Shown: positions 1 to 9,025 of the stretch, one piece after another | How the letters are laid out: every line of letters begins with the position of its first letter | How positions within the stretch are numbered: position 1 is the first letter of the stretch | NCBI GenBank assembly: GCA_001464035.1 | Contig: LNEC01000019.1 | Coordinates: 62,001 to 126,000, forward strand | Source of the DNA: Bradyrhizobiaceae bacterium Ga0074131 | GTDB lineage: Bacteria > Pseudomonadota > Alphaproteobacteria > Rhizobiales > Xanthobacteraceae | Length of the DNA: 64,000 bases | Direction: 5' to 3' | Program-made: the position numbers and the translations under genes | Notes under the pieces: model-generated | The model's input: the letters and a program-made list of their open reading frames with translations, nothing else | Told to the model about the DNA's origin: nothing | Database searches by the model: none

Positions 1-217
1 CGAACCAGGTCTGGTTGTCGAAGATCGATTTCAGCCGCGCCACCGCGCCCATGCGCATGTGGTAGTTCGAGCCGGGAATCACGAACTGGTTGGCCTCGAC
101 GTCCTTGTAGAACACCAACTGCCCCGAATCGGGGCACTTGATCCACAGATTCTCCGGCGTTTCGCGGCGCAGGATGTTGCGGATCTTCGGCCGGACGACG
201 TTGGTGAGCCAATTCAT
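1..217 (-). CDS. accD: Acetyl-CoA carboxylase carboxyltransferase subunit beta, N-terminal part
   Basis: Only the first 72 codons lie in the window; the gene continues beyond base 1. The start MNWLTNVVRPK and the ENLWIKCPDSGQ and HMRMG segments match AccD, which with AccA transfers the carboxyl group from carboxybiotin to acetyl-CoA in fatty-acid synthesis. E. coli AccD carries a four-cysteine zinc ribbon here. In this protein only the first Cys (in KCPDSGQ) is seen; the other three positions hold non-Cys residues (for example VIPGSNYH in place of VCPKCDHH). It follows trpA on the same strand 105 nt downstream, the usual rhizobial order. Confidence 0.93.
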   Translation of the reverse strand, partial: MNWLTNVVRPKIRNILRRETPENLWIKCPDSGQLVFYKDVEANQFVIPGSNYHMRMGAVARLKSIFDNQTWF

Positions 218-322
218 GCTTCGCTCCGAAATGCGGTCAAACACGCATCGATTGGAATATATGGCGGTGGGCTATGCCCCGGCAAGCCGCCGCCAACAGT
301 CTATCTCCACCGCCATTGTGGC

Positions 323-1159
323 TTATTCCGCGGCCTGTTTGGCTCCCCGCACCCCTTGCGCCAGCGAGGCCACCAGATCGGCGACCGCGCCGACGGTGTT
401 GACGGTGGCGTGGTCTGCGGCATCGAGGCTGGCGGCCAAGGCATCGACCAGCGCCGTGCCGACAACCGCGCCATCGGAATTCTCCGCAATCTCGCGGGCA
501 GCCTCCGCGGTCCGGATGCCGAAGCCGACGCAGACCGGCAATCGGGTATGCCGCTTGATGCGGGCGACCGCTTCGCCGACCGCGGCGGTATTGGCGCTGG
601 CGCTGCCGGTGATGCCGGTGATCGAGACGTAATAGACAAAGCCCGAAGTGTTGGCGAGCACCGCGGGCAGCCGCTTGTCGTCGGTGGTCGGCGTCGCCAG
701 CCGGATGAAGTTGATCCCTGCCTTCATCGCCGGCAGGCACAATTCGGCGTCTTCCTCCGGCGGCAGATCGACGATGATCAACCCGTCGACCCCGGCGGAT
801 TTCGCATCGACGAGAAACCTGTCGACGCCGTAGATGTAAATCGGATTGTAGTAGCCCATCAGCACCAGCGGTGTTGCGTTGTCGCCCTGGCGAAACGCGC
901 GCACCATCGCCAGCGTCTTCGCCAAGGTCATGCCGGCCTTCAGCGCGCGCAGTCCTGCCGCCTGGATCGCCGGGCCATCCGCCATCGGATCCGTGAAGGG
1001 CATGCCGATCTCGATGATGTCGGCGCCGGCCTTCGGCAGCGCCTCGACGATGGCGAGCGAGGTCGCAGGATCAGGATCGCCGGCCATCAGGAACGTGACA
1101 AAGGCCGAGCGGCCCTGCTTCTTCAGTTCGGCGAAGCGTGCGTCGATGCGGGTGGTCAT
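323..1159 (-). CDS. trpA: Tryptophan synthase alpha chain
   Basis: This 278-residue protein cleaves indole-3-glycerol phosphate to indole and glyceraldehyde-3-phosphate and works as the alpha2beta2 complex with TrpB. The active-site segments are visible: IEIGMPFTDPMADGP carries the catalytic Glu and Asp, and the phosphate-binding GFGIRT loop follows later. I chose the ATG at 1159 (MTTRIDARF) because it gives the usual family length; an upstream in-frame start would add 11 atypical residues. It lies downstream of trpB on the same strand, separated by 175 nt that hold a dispersed repeat. Ends in TAA. Confidence 0.97.
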   Translation of the reverse strand: MTTRIDARFAELKKQGRSAFVTFLMAGDPDPATSLAIVEALPKAGADIIEIGMPFTDPMADGPAIQAAGLRALKAGMTLAKTLAMVRAFRQGDNATPLVLMGYYNPIYIYGVDRFLVDAKSAGVDGLIIVDLPPEEDAELCLPAMKAGINFIRLATPTTDDKRLPAVLANTSGFVYYVSITGITGSASANTAAVGEAVARIKRHTRLPVCVGFGIRTAEAAREIAENSDGAVVGTALVDALAASLDAADHATVNTVGAVADLVASLAQGVRGAKQAAE

Positions 1160-1266
1160 GATGCGGCGACTGAAATGCTGAGACCTGCGCACGCGCGCGC
1201 GGTCGTTAGCGTGTCCAAAACAATCTGGCGCTGTGTGAGCGACTCTTGTGCAACAAATCCAGTCGA

Positions 1267-1308
1267 TCCCCTCTCCCGCTTGCGGGGTAGGGTTAGGGTG
1301 GGGGCTCT
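1267..1308 (-). repeat. 42-bp dispersed repeat in the trpB-trpA gap
   Basis: A 42-bp element. Read on the minus strand it starts AGAGCCCCCACCCT and ends GCAAGCGGGAGAGGGGA, and it contains a small CCCGCAAGCGGG hairpin. A copy at 43032..43073 in the pheS-pheT gap matches 40 of 42 positions when both are read in the direction of the flanking genes. Both copies sit inside operons. Confidence 0.8.
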
Positions 1309-1334
1309 ATCGACAAACTCCATGCGAGCGATAC

Positions 1335-2545
<1,211 letters not shown>

Positions 2546-2549
<4 letters not shown>

Positions 2550-3205
2550 CGAACCATCAACTCTTCGGTGGCGCGCGCAGCGCGGATAAAGGCACGGATC
2601 ATATCGGGATCCTTGATGCCGGGCGTGCGCTCGACGCCTGAGGAAACATCGACGCCGCCGGCGCGGGTGACGCGAACGGCTTCCGCGACATTTTGGGCGT
2701 TGAGCCCGCCTGAAACCATGTAAGGCAGCTTGAGATCCAGTTTCGCCAGCACATGCCAGTCGAATACCGCGCCGAGGCCACCGGGACGCGTGGCGTCCTT
2801 GGGCGCACGGGCATCGAACAGGATGCGATCAGCGACCGTGGCATAGCCCGGCAGCGGCGCGAGGTCCGCCGGGGTTTCCACCGCCATCGCCTTCATGACC
2901 GGCAATCCGAAGGCCTGCTTGATGTCGCGCAGCCGCGCCACGGTTTCCCCGCCGTGAACCTGCAGAATGTCGGGCTGCAGCGCCTCGACGATATTGGCGA
3001 GCGTCGCATCGTCGGCGTCGACCGTGAGCGCCACCTTTGTCGCGCGGCCGTTTGCCCATTTGCCGAGATCGCCCGCGGTCTTCAGGCTGACGTGCCGGGG
3101 CGACGGCGGAAAGAACACGAATCCGACCATGTCGGCGCCGGCCTGAAGCGCGGCGTCGAGGCTCTCGCGCGTGGACAGGCCGCAGATTTTGACGATCAGG
3201 GACAT
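2546..3205 (-). CDS. trpF: Phosphoribosylanthranilate isomerase
   Basis: A TIM-barrel isomerase of 219 residues that converts N-(5-phosphoribosyl)anthranilate to the 1-deoxyribulose form in tryptophan synthesis. The general base Cys in IVKICGL, the FVFFPPSPRHV phosphate region and the VDVSSGVE C-terminal phosphate loop are all visible. It is the first trp gene of the trpFBA set, overlaps trpB by 4 nt, and is separated by 80 nt from the membrane-protein gene upstream. Confidence 0.96.
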
Positions 3206-3285
3206 GGTTTCAAAGCAAATCGGGTTTCAAAGCAGGGGTACGGGCGGCCAGCGCAGGTCTGGGCCGAAAGCTGACCGGGCGGGTT

Positions 3286-3684
3286 CTACAACGTCGCGCC
3301 CTGCTTGTCTCGCCCGATGGACCCATAGCCGCCGCCCTGCGTCAGCGCGGGAAGGCGCTGCAGATCGCCGCGCGAGGCCGCCTGGCCGGTGCGCAGATCG
3401 GCGAGCTGGGAGCGCGCCGCCCGGGCATCGGCTTCGTGCCGGCGCGCGGCGCGCCGCCAGTGACGCTGCCGGAACCAGGTCGCCGAGCCACCTGCCACCA
3501 CGCCAATGATCGCCACCGCGATGATGACCACGAACAGCGGCAGCGTCACCCCGACCGCTGGATAGGTGGAATTAAACGGATCGAACGACACCGTCACCAG
3601 ATGGCGGTTGGCGACCGCAAAGATCACCAGGAACAGGCCCAGCGGAATCAGCACCAGAGCGGAAAAGAATCTTCGCATGTCCAT
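3286..3684 (-). CDS. LapA-domain (DUF1049-type) membrane protein
   Basis: A 132-residue protein with two hydrophobic segments: about residues 7-24 (FFSALVLIPLGLFLVIFAV) and 44-66 (VGVTLPLFVVIIAVAIIGVV). A basic, Ala/Arg-rich cytoplasmic tail follows. The N-R-x-x-V-x-V-S-F-D-P pattern after the first segment is typical of the LapA/YciS family, which in E. coli helps lipopolysaccharide assembly; that role here is inference. Start is ATG at 3684, with a second ATG two codons on. It lies between ihfB and trpF, as in related genomes. Confidence 0.85.
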   Translation of the reverse strand: MDMRRFFSALVLIPLGLFLVIFAVANRHLVTVSFDPFNSTYPAVGVTLPLFVVIIAVAIIGVVAGGSATWFRQRHWRRAARRHEADARAARSQLADLRTGQAASRGDLQRLPALTQGGGYGSIGRDKQGATL

Positions 3685-3758
3685 CACTCGCGTTGACGGG
3701 GGTCGGCTTGTGGTTCCCGCCAATGGCAGCCGACTGACGGCCAAGACGCGCGAAACGC

Positions 3759-4064
3759 CTACGCGCCGGCGTCGGGAGCTGCGCTGTCGCGGTTCAGCCG
3801 TTCGCGCATTTCCTTGCCCGTCTTGAAAAACGGAACGCTCTTCTGATCGACCGGCACATGCGCGCCGGTGCGTGGATTGCGGCCGGCACGGGCGGGGCGA
3901 TGCTTCACCGAGAACGCGCCGAAACCGCGCAGTTCGACCCGGTCGCCCCGCGCCAGCGCGGCCACGATCTCGTCGAGGATCGCGTTCACAATATTCTCGA
4001 CATCCCGCTGGTAGAGATGCGGGTTGTGCTCGGCGATACGCTGAACAAGTTCGGATTTGATCAT
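3759..4064 (-). CDS. ihfB: Integration host factor subunit beta
   Basis: A 101-residue HU/IHF-family DNA-bending protein. It begins MIKSELVQRIAEHNPHL and has the family signature region GFGAFSVKHRPARAGRNPRTG, where the arm residues (Arg/Pro) intercalate in the minor groove. IHF beta pairs with IHF alpha, encoded elsewhere. The C-terminal DSAAPDAGA tail is a short extension usual in rhizobia. It lies downstream of sppA (170 nt) and upstream of the LapA-domain gene. Confidence 0.95.
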   Translation of the reverse strand: MIKSELVQRIAEHNPHLYQRDVENIVNAILDEIVAALARGDRVELRGFGAFSVKHRPARAGRNPRTGAHVPVDQKSVPFFKTGKEMRERLNRDSAAPDAGA

Positions 4065-4234
4065 CGAGACTGGTACCCGGGAGCGCGCGGATACGCATTT
4101 CCGTGAAAATGCCTTGAACTGTCAAGACGCTAAATCAAATTTGCGCAGCGCGAAAGGCGTGACAAACGGCCGGATTCAGGACTGCGGCGCCACCCGCAAT
4201 GCGGGAAGACAGGCGGACACCGGACATATGCCGA

Positions 4235-5215
4235 TCAATTTCCCCCCGCCGGTTGCCACAATGCCAGCATTCCATCGAGACCCAGGCGATCGACGGCCTG
4301 GGCCAGGCCGGCGCGTTCGACCTGGCGCGCGATCACGCTCAATCCAAGCGCGTCCAGCGTGAGGGAAGCCGCCGTTCGCAGAAAGGTCAGGTCACCGAGG
4401 CGCGGCGACAGTTTGAAATCGCGCACCGGCAGATCGCGCTTGACGTTTTTCGCGGCGACCAGCCACGCAATGGCGGTCTTCTCGTCGCCGAGCTGATCGA
4501 CCAGCTTGAGTTCGAGCGCTTGGCGGCCGGTGAACACCCGCCCGTCCGCGACTTTTTCCAGCAAGGCGTCGTCCAAGCCGCGCCTTGCCTGCACGAGGCC
4601 TCGAAACCAGGCGTAGGAATCCTTCACCAGCGAATCCAGCGCAGCCCGCGCTTCCGGGCTGGTCGGCTCGAACCCGTTGGGTGCTGCTTTCAGCGGTGAA
4701 GACTTCACTTCCTCGACCTTGACGCCGACGGTCTTCATCAGCTCGGTGAAATTCGGGTACTGGAACAAGACGCCGATCGAGCCGACCAGCGAGCTCTGCT
4801 GGGCCACGATGTGATCGGCGGCGATCGCGGTAATGTAGCCGCCCGACGCTGCCAGGCCCTCGACCACGACCACCACCGGCTTCTTTGCCTTCAGGCGCGT
4901 CAGCGCGTCGTAAAGCTGCTCGGAGCCAGCCGTGGTGCCCCCGGGTGAATTGATGTGCACGACGACGGCCGCGGCGCGGGATTTTTCCAGCCGCTCGAGC
5001 GCCTCGACGCGATCATTGTCGCTGCGGATCAGGCCATCGATGTGAACCCGCGCGATCGAGCCCGACGCCGTGAACGTGCCGCGTCCGGCCGGAGTCGCCA
5101 CCACGGCGATTGTGACGATGGCCGCGATCACGACCAAGGCGGCGACGACTCGCCAGAACGTCAGCTTGCGGCGGATCCGGCGGCGATCGACGATCACGTC
5201 TGAATCAAGCGACAT
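4235..5215 (-). CDS. sppA: Signal peptide peptidase SppA, short form
   Basis: A 326-residue serine protease of the S49 family, anchored by one N-terminal membrane segment (about residues 18-42, FWRVVAALVVIAAIVTIAVVA). It degrades cleaved signal peptides at the periplasmic face. Visible motifs are HINSPGGT and EGLAASGGYITA, whose Ser is the nucleophile; the Lys general base is expected elsewhere in this short, single-domain form. I chose the ATG at 5215 (MSLDSDVIV) over an upstream in-frame start. It is separated from rpsA by a strong terminator. Confidence 0.93.
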   Translation of the reverse strand: MSLDSDVIVDRRRIRRKLTFWRVVAALVVIAAIVTIAVVATPAGRGTFTASGSIARVHIDGLIRSDNDRVEALERLEKSRAAAVVVHINSPGGTTAGSEQLYDALTRLKAKKPVVVVVEGLAASGGYITAIAADHIVAQQSSLVGSIGVLFQYPNFTELMKTVGVKVEEVKSSPLKAAPNGFEPTSPEARAALDSLVKDSYAWFRGLVQARRGLDDALLEKVADGRVFTGRQALELKLVDQLGDEKTAIAWLVAAKNVKRDLPVRDFKLSPRLGDLTFLRTAASLTLDALGLSVIARQVERAGLAQAVDRLGLDGMLALWQPAGGN

Positions 5216-5380
5216 CGAGGATTCTCCCAGGCGGCGGTCGTGGAGGGGCTGCACGGTATTCTCCGCACAGCCCTAACATATCGGGCCTCAGTTACATCAA
5301 TTGCGGCGCAATATGAAGAAAACAAGGCCCTTCTGCCGTCTCCCGTTGCGGCAGAAGGTGGCGGCGTGCCTTCCCAACGG

Positions 5381-5408
5381 AAAGGGCCCCGGTCGAAAAC
5401 CGGGGCCC
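5381..5408 (-). terminator. Rho-independent terminator of rpsA
   Basis: On the minus strand a perfect 9-bp stem (GGGCCCCGG/CCGGGGCCC) with a 7-nt loop is followed by TTTCCGTT. It begins 22 nt downstream of the rpsA stop and should end the aroA-cmk-rpsA transcripts before sppA. Confidence 0.85.
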
Positions 5409-5430
5409 CATCGGAACGAGCAAACGGAAC

Positions 5431-7134
5431 TTACTTGTCGGTGCGCTGCTTCAGCGCGGTGCCGAGAATGTCGCCCAGCGTCGCCCCCGAATCGGAGGAG
5501 CCGTACTGTGCGATGGCTTCCTTCTCTTCGGCGACTTCCAGCGCCTTGATCGAGACCTGCACCTTACGCGCCTTCTTGTCGAACTGGATCACCCGCGCAT
5601 CGACCTTTTCGCCGACGGCGAAACGCTCGGCGCGCTGATCGGAACGCTCGCGCGCCAGCTCGGACCGCTTGATGAAGGTGGTGAAGTCGGTGCCGGCGAT
5701 CTTGACCTCGATGCCGCTTTCCTTCACTTCGAGCACTTCGCAGGTCACCACCGCGCCCTTCTTGACGTCGCCCGGCTCGGCGAAGGGATCGCCTTCGAGC
5801 TGCTTGACGCCGAGCGAGATGCGCTCCTTCTCGACATCGACATCGAGCACGATGGCCTTGACCATGTCGCCCTTCTTGAAATTGTCGATCACCTGCTCGC
5901 CCGGGAGCTTCCAGTCGAGGTCGGACAGATGCACCATGCCGTCGACGTCGCCTTCGAGGCCCAGGAACAGGCCGAATTCGGTCTTGTTCTTGACTTCGCC
6001 TTCGACCGTGGCGCCGACCGGGAACTTCTCGACGAACACTTCCCAGGGATTGCGCATGGTCTGCTTGAGGCCGAGCGAGATGCGGCGCTTGACCGAATCG
6101 ACCTCGAGAACCTGCACTTCGACTTCCTGCGAGGTCGATACGATCTTGCCGGGGTGCATGTTCTTCTTGGTCCACGACATTTCCGAGACGTGGATCAGGC
6201 CTTCGATGCCCGGTTCCAGTTCGACGAACGCGCCGTAGTCGGTGATGTTGGTGACGCGGCCGGTGAAGCGCGCATTGAGCGGATACTTCGCCTCGATGCC
6301 CTGCCACGGATCGTCCAGCAATTGCTTCATGCCGAGCGAAATGCGGTGGGTCTCGTGGTTGATCTTGATGATCTTGACCTTGACGGTCTGGCCGATGGTC
6401 AGCACTTCGGTCGGGTGATTGACCCGGCGCCAGGCGATATCGGTGACGTGCAGCAGGCCGTCGATGCCGCCGAGGTCGACGAACGCACCGTAATCGGTGA
6501 TGTTCTTGACGACGCCGTCAATGACCTGGCCCTCTTCGAGGTTCTGCACCAGTTCCTGGCGCTGTTCGGCGCGGGTCTCTTCGAGAACCGTGCGGCGCGA
6601 CACCACGATGTTGCCGCGGCGGCGATCCATCTTGAGAATCTGGAACGGCTGCGAATTGTTCATCAGCGGCGCGACGTCGCGGATCGGGCGGATATCGACC
6701 TGCGAGCGCGGCAGGAAGGCGACAGCACCATCGAGGTCGACGGTGAAGCCGCCCTTGACCTGGTTGAAGATGACGCCGTGGACCTTTTCGTTGTTGTTGA
6801 AGGCCTTCTCGAGCTTGCCCCAGCTTTCCTCGCGGCGCGCCTTGTCGCGCGACAGCACGGCTTCGCCGAGCGCATTCTCGATGCGGTCGAGAAACACCTC
6901 GACCTCGTCGCCGACCTTGAGTTCGCTTTCCTTGCCGGGTCCTGCGAATTCGCGCAGCGCCACGCGGCCTTCGGTCTTCAGGCCGACGTCGATGACGGCC
7001 ATGTCCTTCTCGATCGCAACGACGATGCCCTTGATGACGGAGCTTTCCTGCAGATTGCCGCCGGCAAAGGATTCATCGAGCATCGCGGCGAAATCGTCGC
7101 GGGAAGGATTATAGGAAGTAGCAGTCGAAGCCAT
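5431..7134 (-). CDS. rpsA: 30S ribosomal protein S1
   Basis: A 567-residue protein built from six S1 RNA-binding repeats, seen as recurring G-x-V-x-x-x-x-x-x-G-A/F-F-V-D/E segments (for example NITDYGAFVDLGGIDGL and NITDYGAFVELEPGIEGL). It binds mRNA and helps load it on the 30S subunit. The start MASTATSYNPSRDDFAAML at 7134 was chosen because it is the usual rhizobial N-terminus; 44 extra upstream codons lack family character. A 245-nt leader separates it from cmk, room for its own promoter or autoregulatory site. Confidence 0.97.
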   Translation of the reverse strand: MASTATSYNPSRDDFAAMLDESFAGGNLQESSVIKGIVVAIEKDMAVIDVGLKTEGRVALREFAGPGKESELKVGDEVEVFLDRIENALGEAVLSRDKARREESWGKLEKAFNNNEKVHGVIFNQVKGGFTVDLDGAVAFLPRSQVDIRPIRDVAPLMNNSQPFQILKMDRRRGNIVVSRRTVLEETRAEQRQELVQNLEEGQVIDGVVKNITDYGAFVDLGGIDGLLHVTDIAWRRVNHPTEVLTIGQTVKVKIIKINHETHRISLGMKQLLDDPWQGIEAKYPLNARFTGRVTNITDYGAFVELEPGIEGLIHVSEMSWTKKNMHPGKIVSTSQEVEVQVLEVDSVKRRISLGLKQTMRNPWEVFVEKFPVGATVEGEVKNKTEFGLFLGLEGDVDGMVHLSDLDWKLPGEQVIDNFKKGDMVKAIVLDVDVEKERISLGVKQLEGDPFAEPGDVKKGAVVTCEVLEVKESGIEVKIAGTDFTTFIKRSELARERSDQRAERFAVGEKVDARVIQFDKKARKVQVSIKALEVAEEKEAIAQYGSSDSGATLGDILGTALKQRTDK

Positions 7135-7379
7135 GTGTTCTCCAGATGCGGGTATCGCCGGCCATTCGGGTTCAGGGGCGTATCGGGCGTGAAGTGGTAG
7201 AGGTCCGCAAACCCTAACGACCGCCTCGCAAATAATCGCGAGAGCGGGCCGGCAGCATGCCTGCACGTTCGATACGTTGATTTATCCGGAACCTGAACGA
7301 GGCAACCGACCTCGGATCGATGTTCAAGACCTGGAGCGGGCTTTCCTCCAATAACGGCAGCGGTTTAGTTTGAAAGCGC

Positions 7380-8018
7380 TCAAACCCGCTGCCGGCCCGC
7401 TCGGACGGCCTCGACAATGTCGATGGCGGCCCGGATGCCGCCTTCTATATCCAAATGCGAGTTATCGAGCAAGTAAGCATCCGCGGCCGCTTTCAGCGGC
7501 GCGGTGGCGCGGTTCTGGTCGCGTTCGTCGCGCCGGAGGATATCCGCCAGCACTTCGGCCTCGTCGGCAGGCTCGCCTCGCGCCCGTGCTTCCAGGGTTC
7601 GGCGCCGGGCCCGGACCCTGGGGTCGGCGATGACAAAAATCTTCACGTCGGCGTGGGGGCAGATCACGGTACCGATATCGCGGCCATCGAGCACCGCGCC
7701 CGGCGGATCGGCCGCGAACTGGCGCTGAAAATTGACCAATGCCTCCCGCACCCTGGGGATGGCTGAGACCACCGACGCCGCCTCGCCCACCAATTGGGTC
7801 TTGAGCGCCGGATTGCCGAACTTTTCGGGGTCGAGTTCCATCGCGGCGGCGACCGCGAGGTTCTCGTCGGTGAGGTCGGCGCCAGCGTCCAGCAGCGCCT
7901 TGGCCACCGCACGGTAGATCACGCCGGTATCGAGGTGACGATAGTGGTAGTGATGGGCGAGCCGCTTGCCGAGCGTGCCCTTGCCGGATGCTGCCGGTCC
8001 GTCGATGGCGATGATCAT
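7380..8018 (-). CDS. cmk: Cytidylate kinase
   Basis: A 212-residue kinase that phosphorylates CMP/dCMP with ATP. It has the P-loop GPAASGKGT (residues 7-15), DTGVIYRAVA for substrate binding, DGRDIGTVICP, and the LID-type RDERDQNR segment. Length is usual. In most rhizobia cmk directly follows aroA; here two unrelated genes (8025..9015) intervene. The gap to the upstream gene is only 6 nt, so it is probably cotranscribed with the cassette. Confidence 0.96.
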   Translation of the reverse strand: MIIAIDGPAASGKGTLGKRLAHHYHYRHLDTGVIYRAVAKALLDAGADLTDENLAVAAAMELDPEKFGNPALKTQLVGEAASVVSAIPRVREALVNFQRQFAADPPGAVLDGRDIGTVICPHADVKIFVIADPRVRARRRTLEARARGEPADEAEVLADILRRDERDQNRATAPLKAAADAYLLDNSHLDIEGGIRAAIDIVEAVRAGRQRV

Positions 8019-8024
8019 GCTGGC

Positions 8025-8432
8025 CTATGTCTTGGCTGGTTGCGGGCCACGGGCCCGCCGCAGCGGCCGTTCCTCGGTGAAGATGTTGCGCGACGCGAAT
8101 TCGGCCGGGCTGGCGAAAGTCAGGTATTCCCGCATGGCGTCCGACGGCGATTCCGTCGTAAACCAAGGCTTGGTCAATCGACGCGCCGGATCGGCGGCCC
8201 AGTGCGGTACGCGGCCGAGCCTGCGCTGCTTGGCCAAATATTCGGCGATCGCGCCGACAAGCGCATCAAGTCTGACGTCACCGGTCAAGTTTGGCTCTCG
8301 CTCGATCGACGCGTAGCGATCCTGGTCAGTTTTCGCCAGGTCGAACGCGTCAACGAATTCAGCGAGGACGGCATCTCGTGGCAAGCCGGTCTGAATGCGC
8401 TCAACAGCCTCAGCGAGGGTATTTGGGCGCAT
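8025..8432 (-). CDS. Protein of unknown function, partner of the nucleotidyltransferase-like gene
   Basis: A 135-residue protein I do not recognise. It looks soluble, rich in charged residues, with HWAADPARRLTKPWF near the middle and a basic C-terminus. I took the ATG at 8432 because GGAGG sits 5 nt upstream; a GTG at 8447 is also in frame. Its start lies 23 nt inside the end of the upstream gene, so translation is probably coupled. The tight pairing with a nucleotidyltransferase-like gene, inside an otherwise conserved aroA-cmk operon, suggests a two-gene mobile cassette, perhaps toxin-antitoxin-like. That function is inference only. Confidence 0.72.
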   Translation of the reverse strand: MRPNTLAEAVERIQTGLPRDAVLAEFVDAFDLAKTDQDRYASIEREPNLTGDVRLDALVGAIAEYLAKQRRLGRVPHWAADPARRLTKPWFTTESPSDAMREYLTFASPAEFASRNIFTEERPLRRARGPQPAKT

Positions 8433-9015
8433 CGATCCCTCCGTCACGGTTCATGTTACTCAATAGAAACCGTTGCTTCTCAGAAGAAGCGGCACTTACC
8501 GGAAAATATCTTCCGAGCAACGCTATTGCTTCCTCTACCGTGGCGATGCCGACAACCTGCATCAGATTGAGAATATCCAACCTCTCGGTTTCTCCGCGGA
8601 GCGGGTCCAAAATTCGCGCAGCCTTTAACTTGAGCGCGAGCAAGTATTCTGCTGAAGGAACCGAAACCGCAAGTCCTGGCGAAGTGCCGTCTCTCGGAAA
8701 CGTCCCAAACTCCAAATGGTCGATCGCATGATCCGCGAGCGAACTGAGATGGAATGCGACACCGTCGTTGAACCAGTTGTCCTGCCAGCAGTTTTTTTCG
8801 GCGATTTCGTGCACGACCGCCGCCAGCCAATCGGGCAGCGGATGTTCGAGTTGGGACACGTCGACGTCCTCTGTGGCAAAACGGAAATTGCTCGCCAGCA
8901 TCAGCGCGGAGCCGCCGTAAACCGCGATCTGCAGCTTCGTTCCGGCCTTTACCGCCGCGCGACCGATCTGGTCGAAGGCGTCCAGCAGCGCGTCCCGGTC
9001 GAAGGCTGCAGCCAT
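8410..9015 (-). CDS. Nucleotidyltransferase-like protein (DUF6036/AbiEii-like fold)
   Basis: A 201-residue protein with the segment VYGGSALMLASNFRFATEDVDV. This has the G-G-S-x-x-(16 residues)-D-x-D layout of minimal nucleotidyltransferases such as the AbiEii/MNT antitoxin-toxin group. The rest (HEIAEKNCWQDNWFNDGVAFHLS, SAEYLLALKLKAAR, DILNLM) also resembles that family, with the KxKAxR element late in the fold. Start is ATG at 9015 with GAGG 6 nt upstream; it begins 10 nt after the aroA stop. Codon use is visibly less GC-rich than its neighbours, consistent with transfer. The family name is from memory of motif patterns. Confidence 0.78.
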   Translation of the reverse strand: MAAAFDRDALLDAFDQIGRAAVKAGTKLQIAVYGGSALMLASNFRFATEDVDVSQLEHPLPDWLAAVVHEIAEKNCWQDNWFNDGVAFHLSSLADHAIDHLEFGTFPRDGTSPGLAVSVPSAEYLLALKLKAARILDPLRGETERLDILNLMQVVGIATVEEAIALLGRYFPVSAASSEKQRFLLSNMNRDGGIDAPKYPR

Positions 9016-9025
9016 CACGCGCCTC

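Noticed and set aside
7214..7417. Small leftward frame in the rpsA leader
   Set aside because: Possible GGAGGA site, but overlaps the cmk end and has no recognisable product; more likely untranslated leader.
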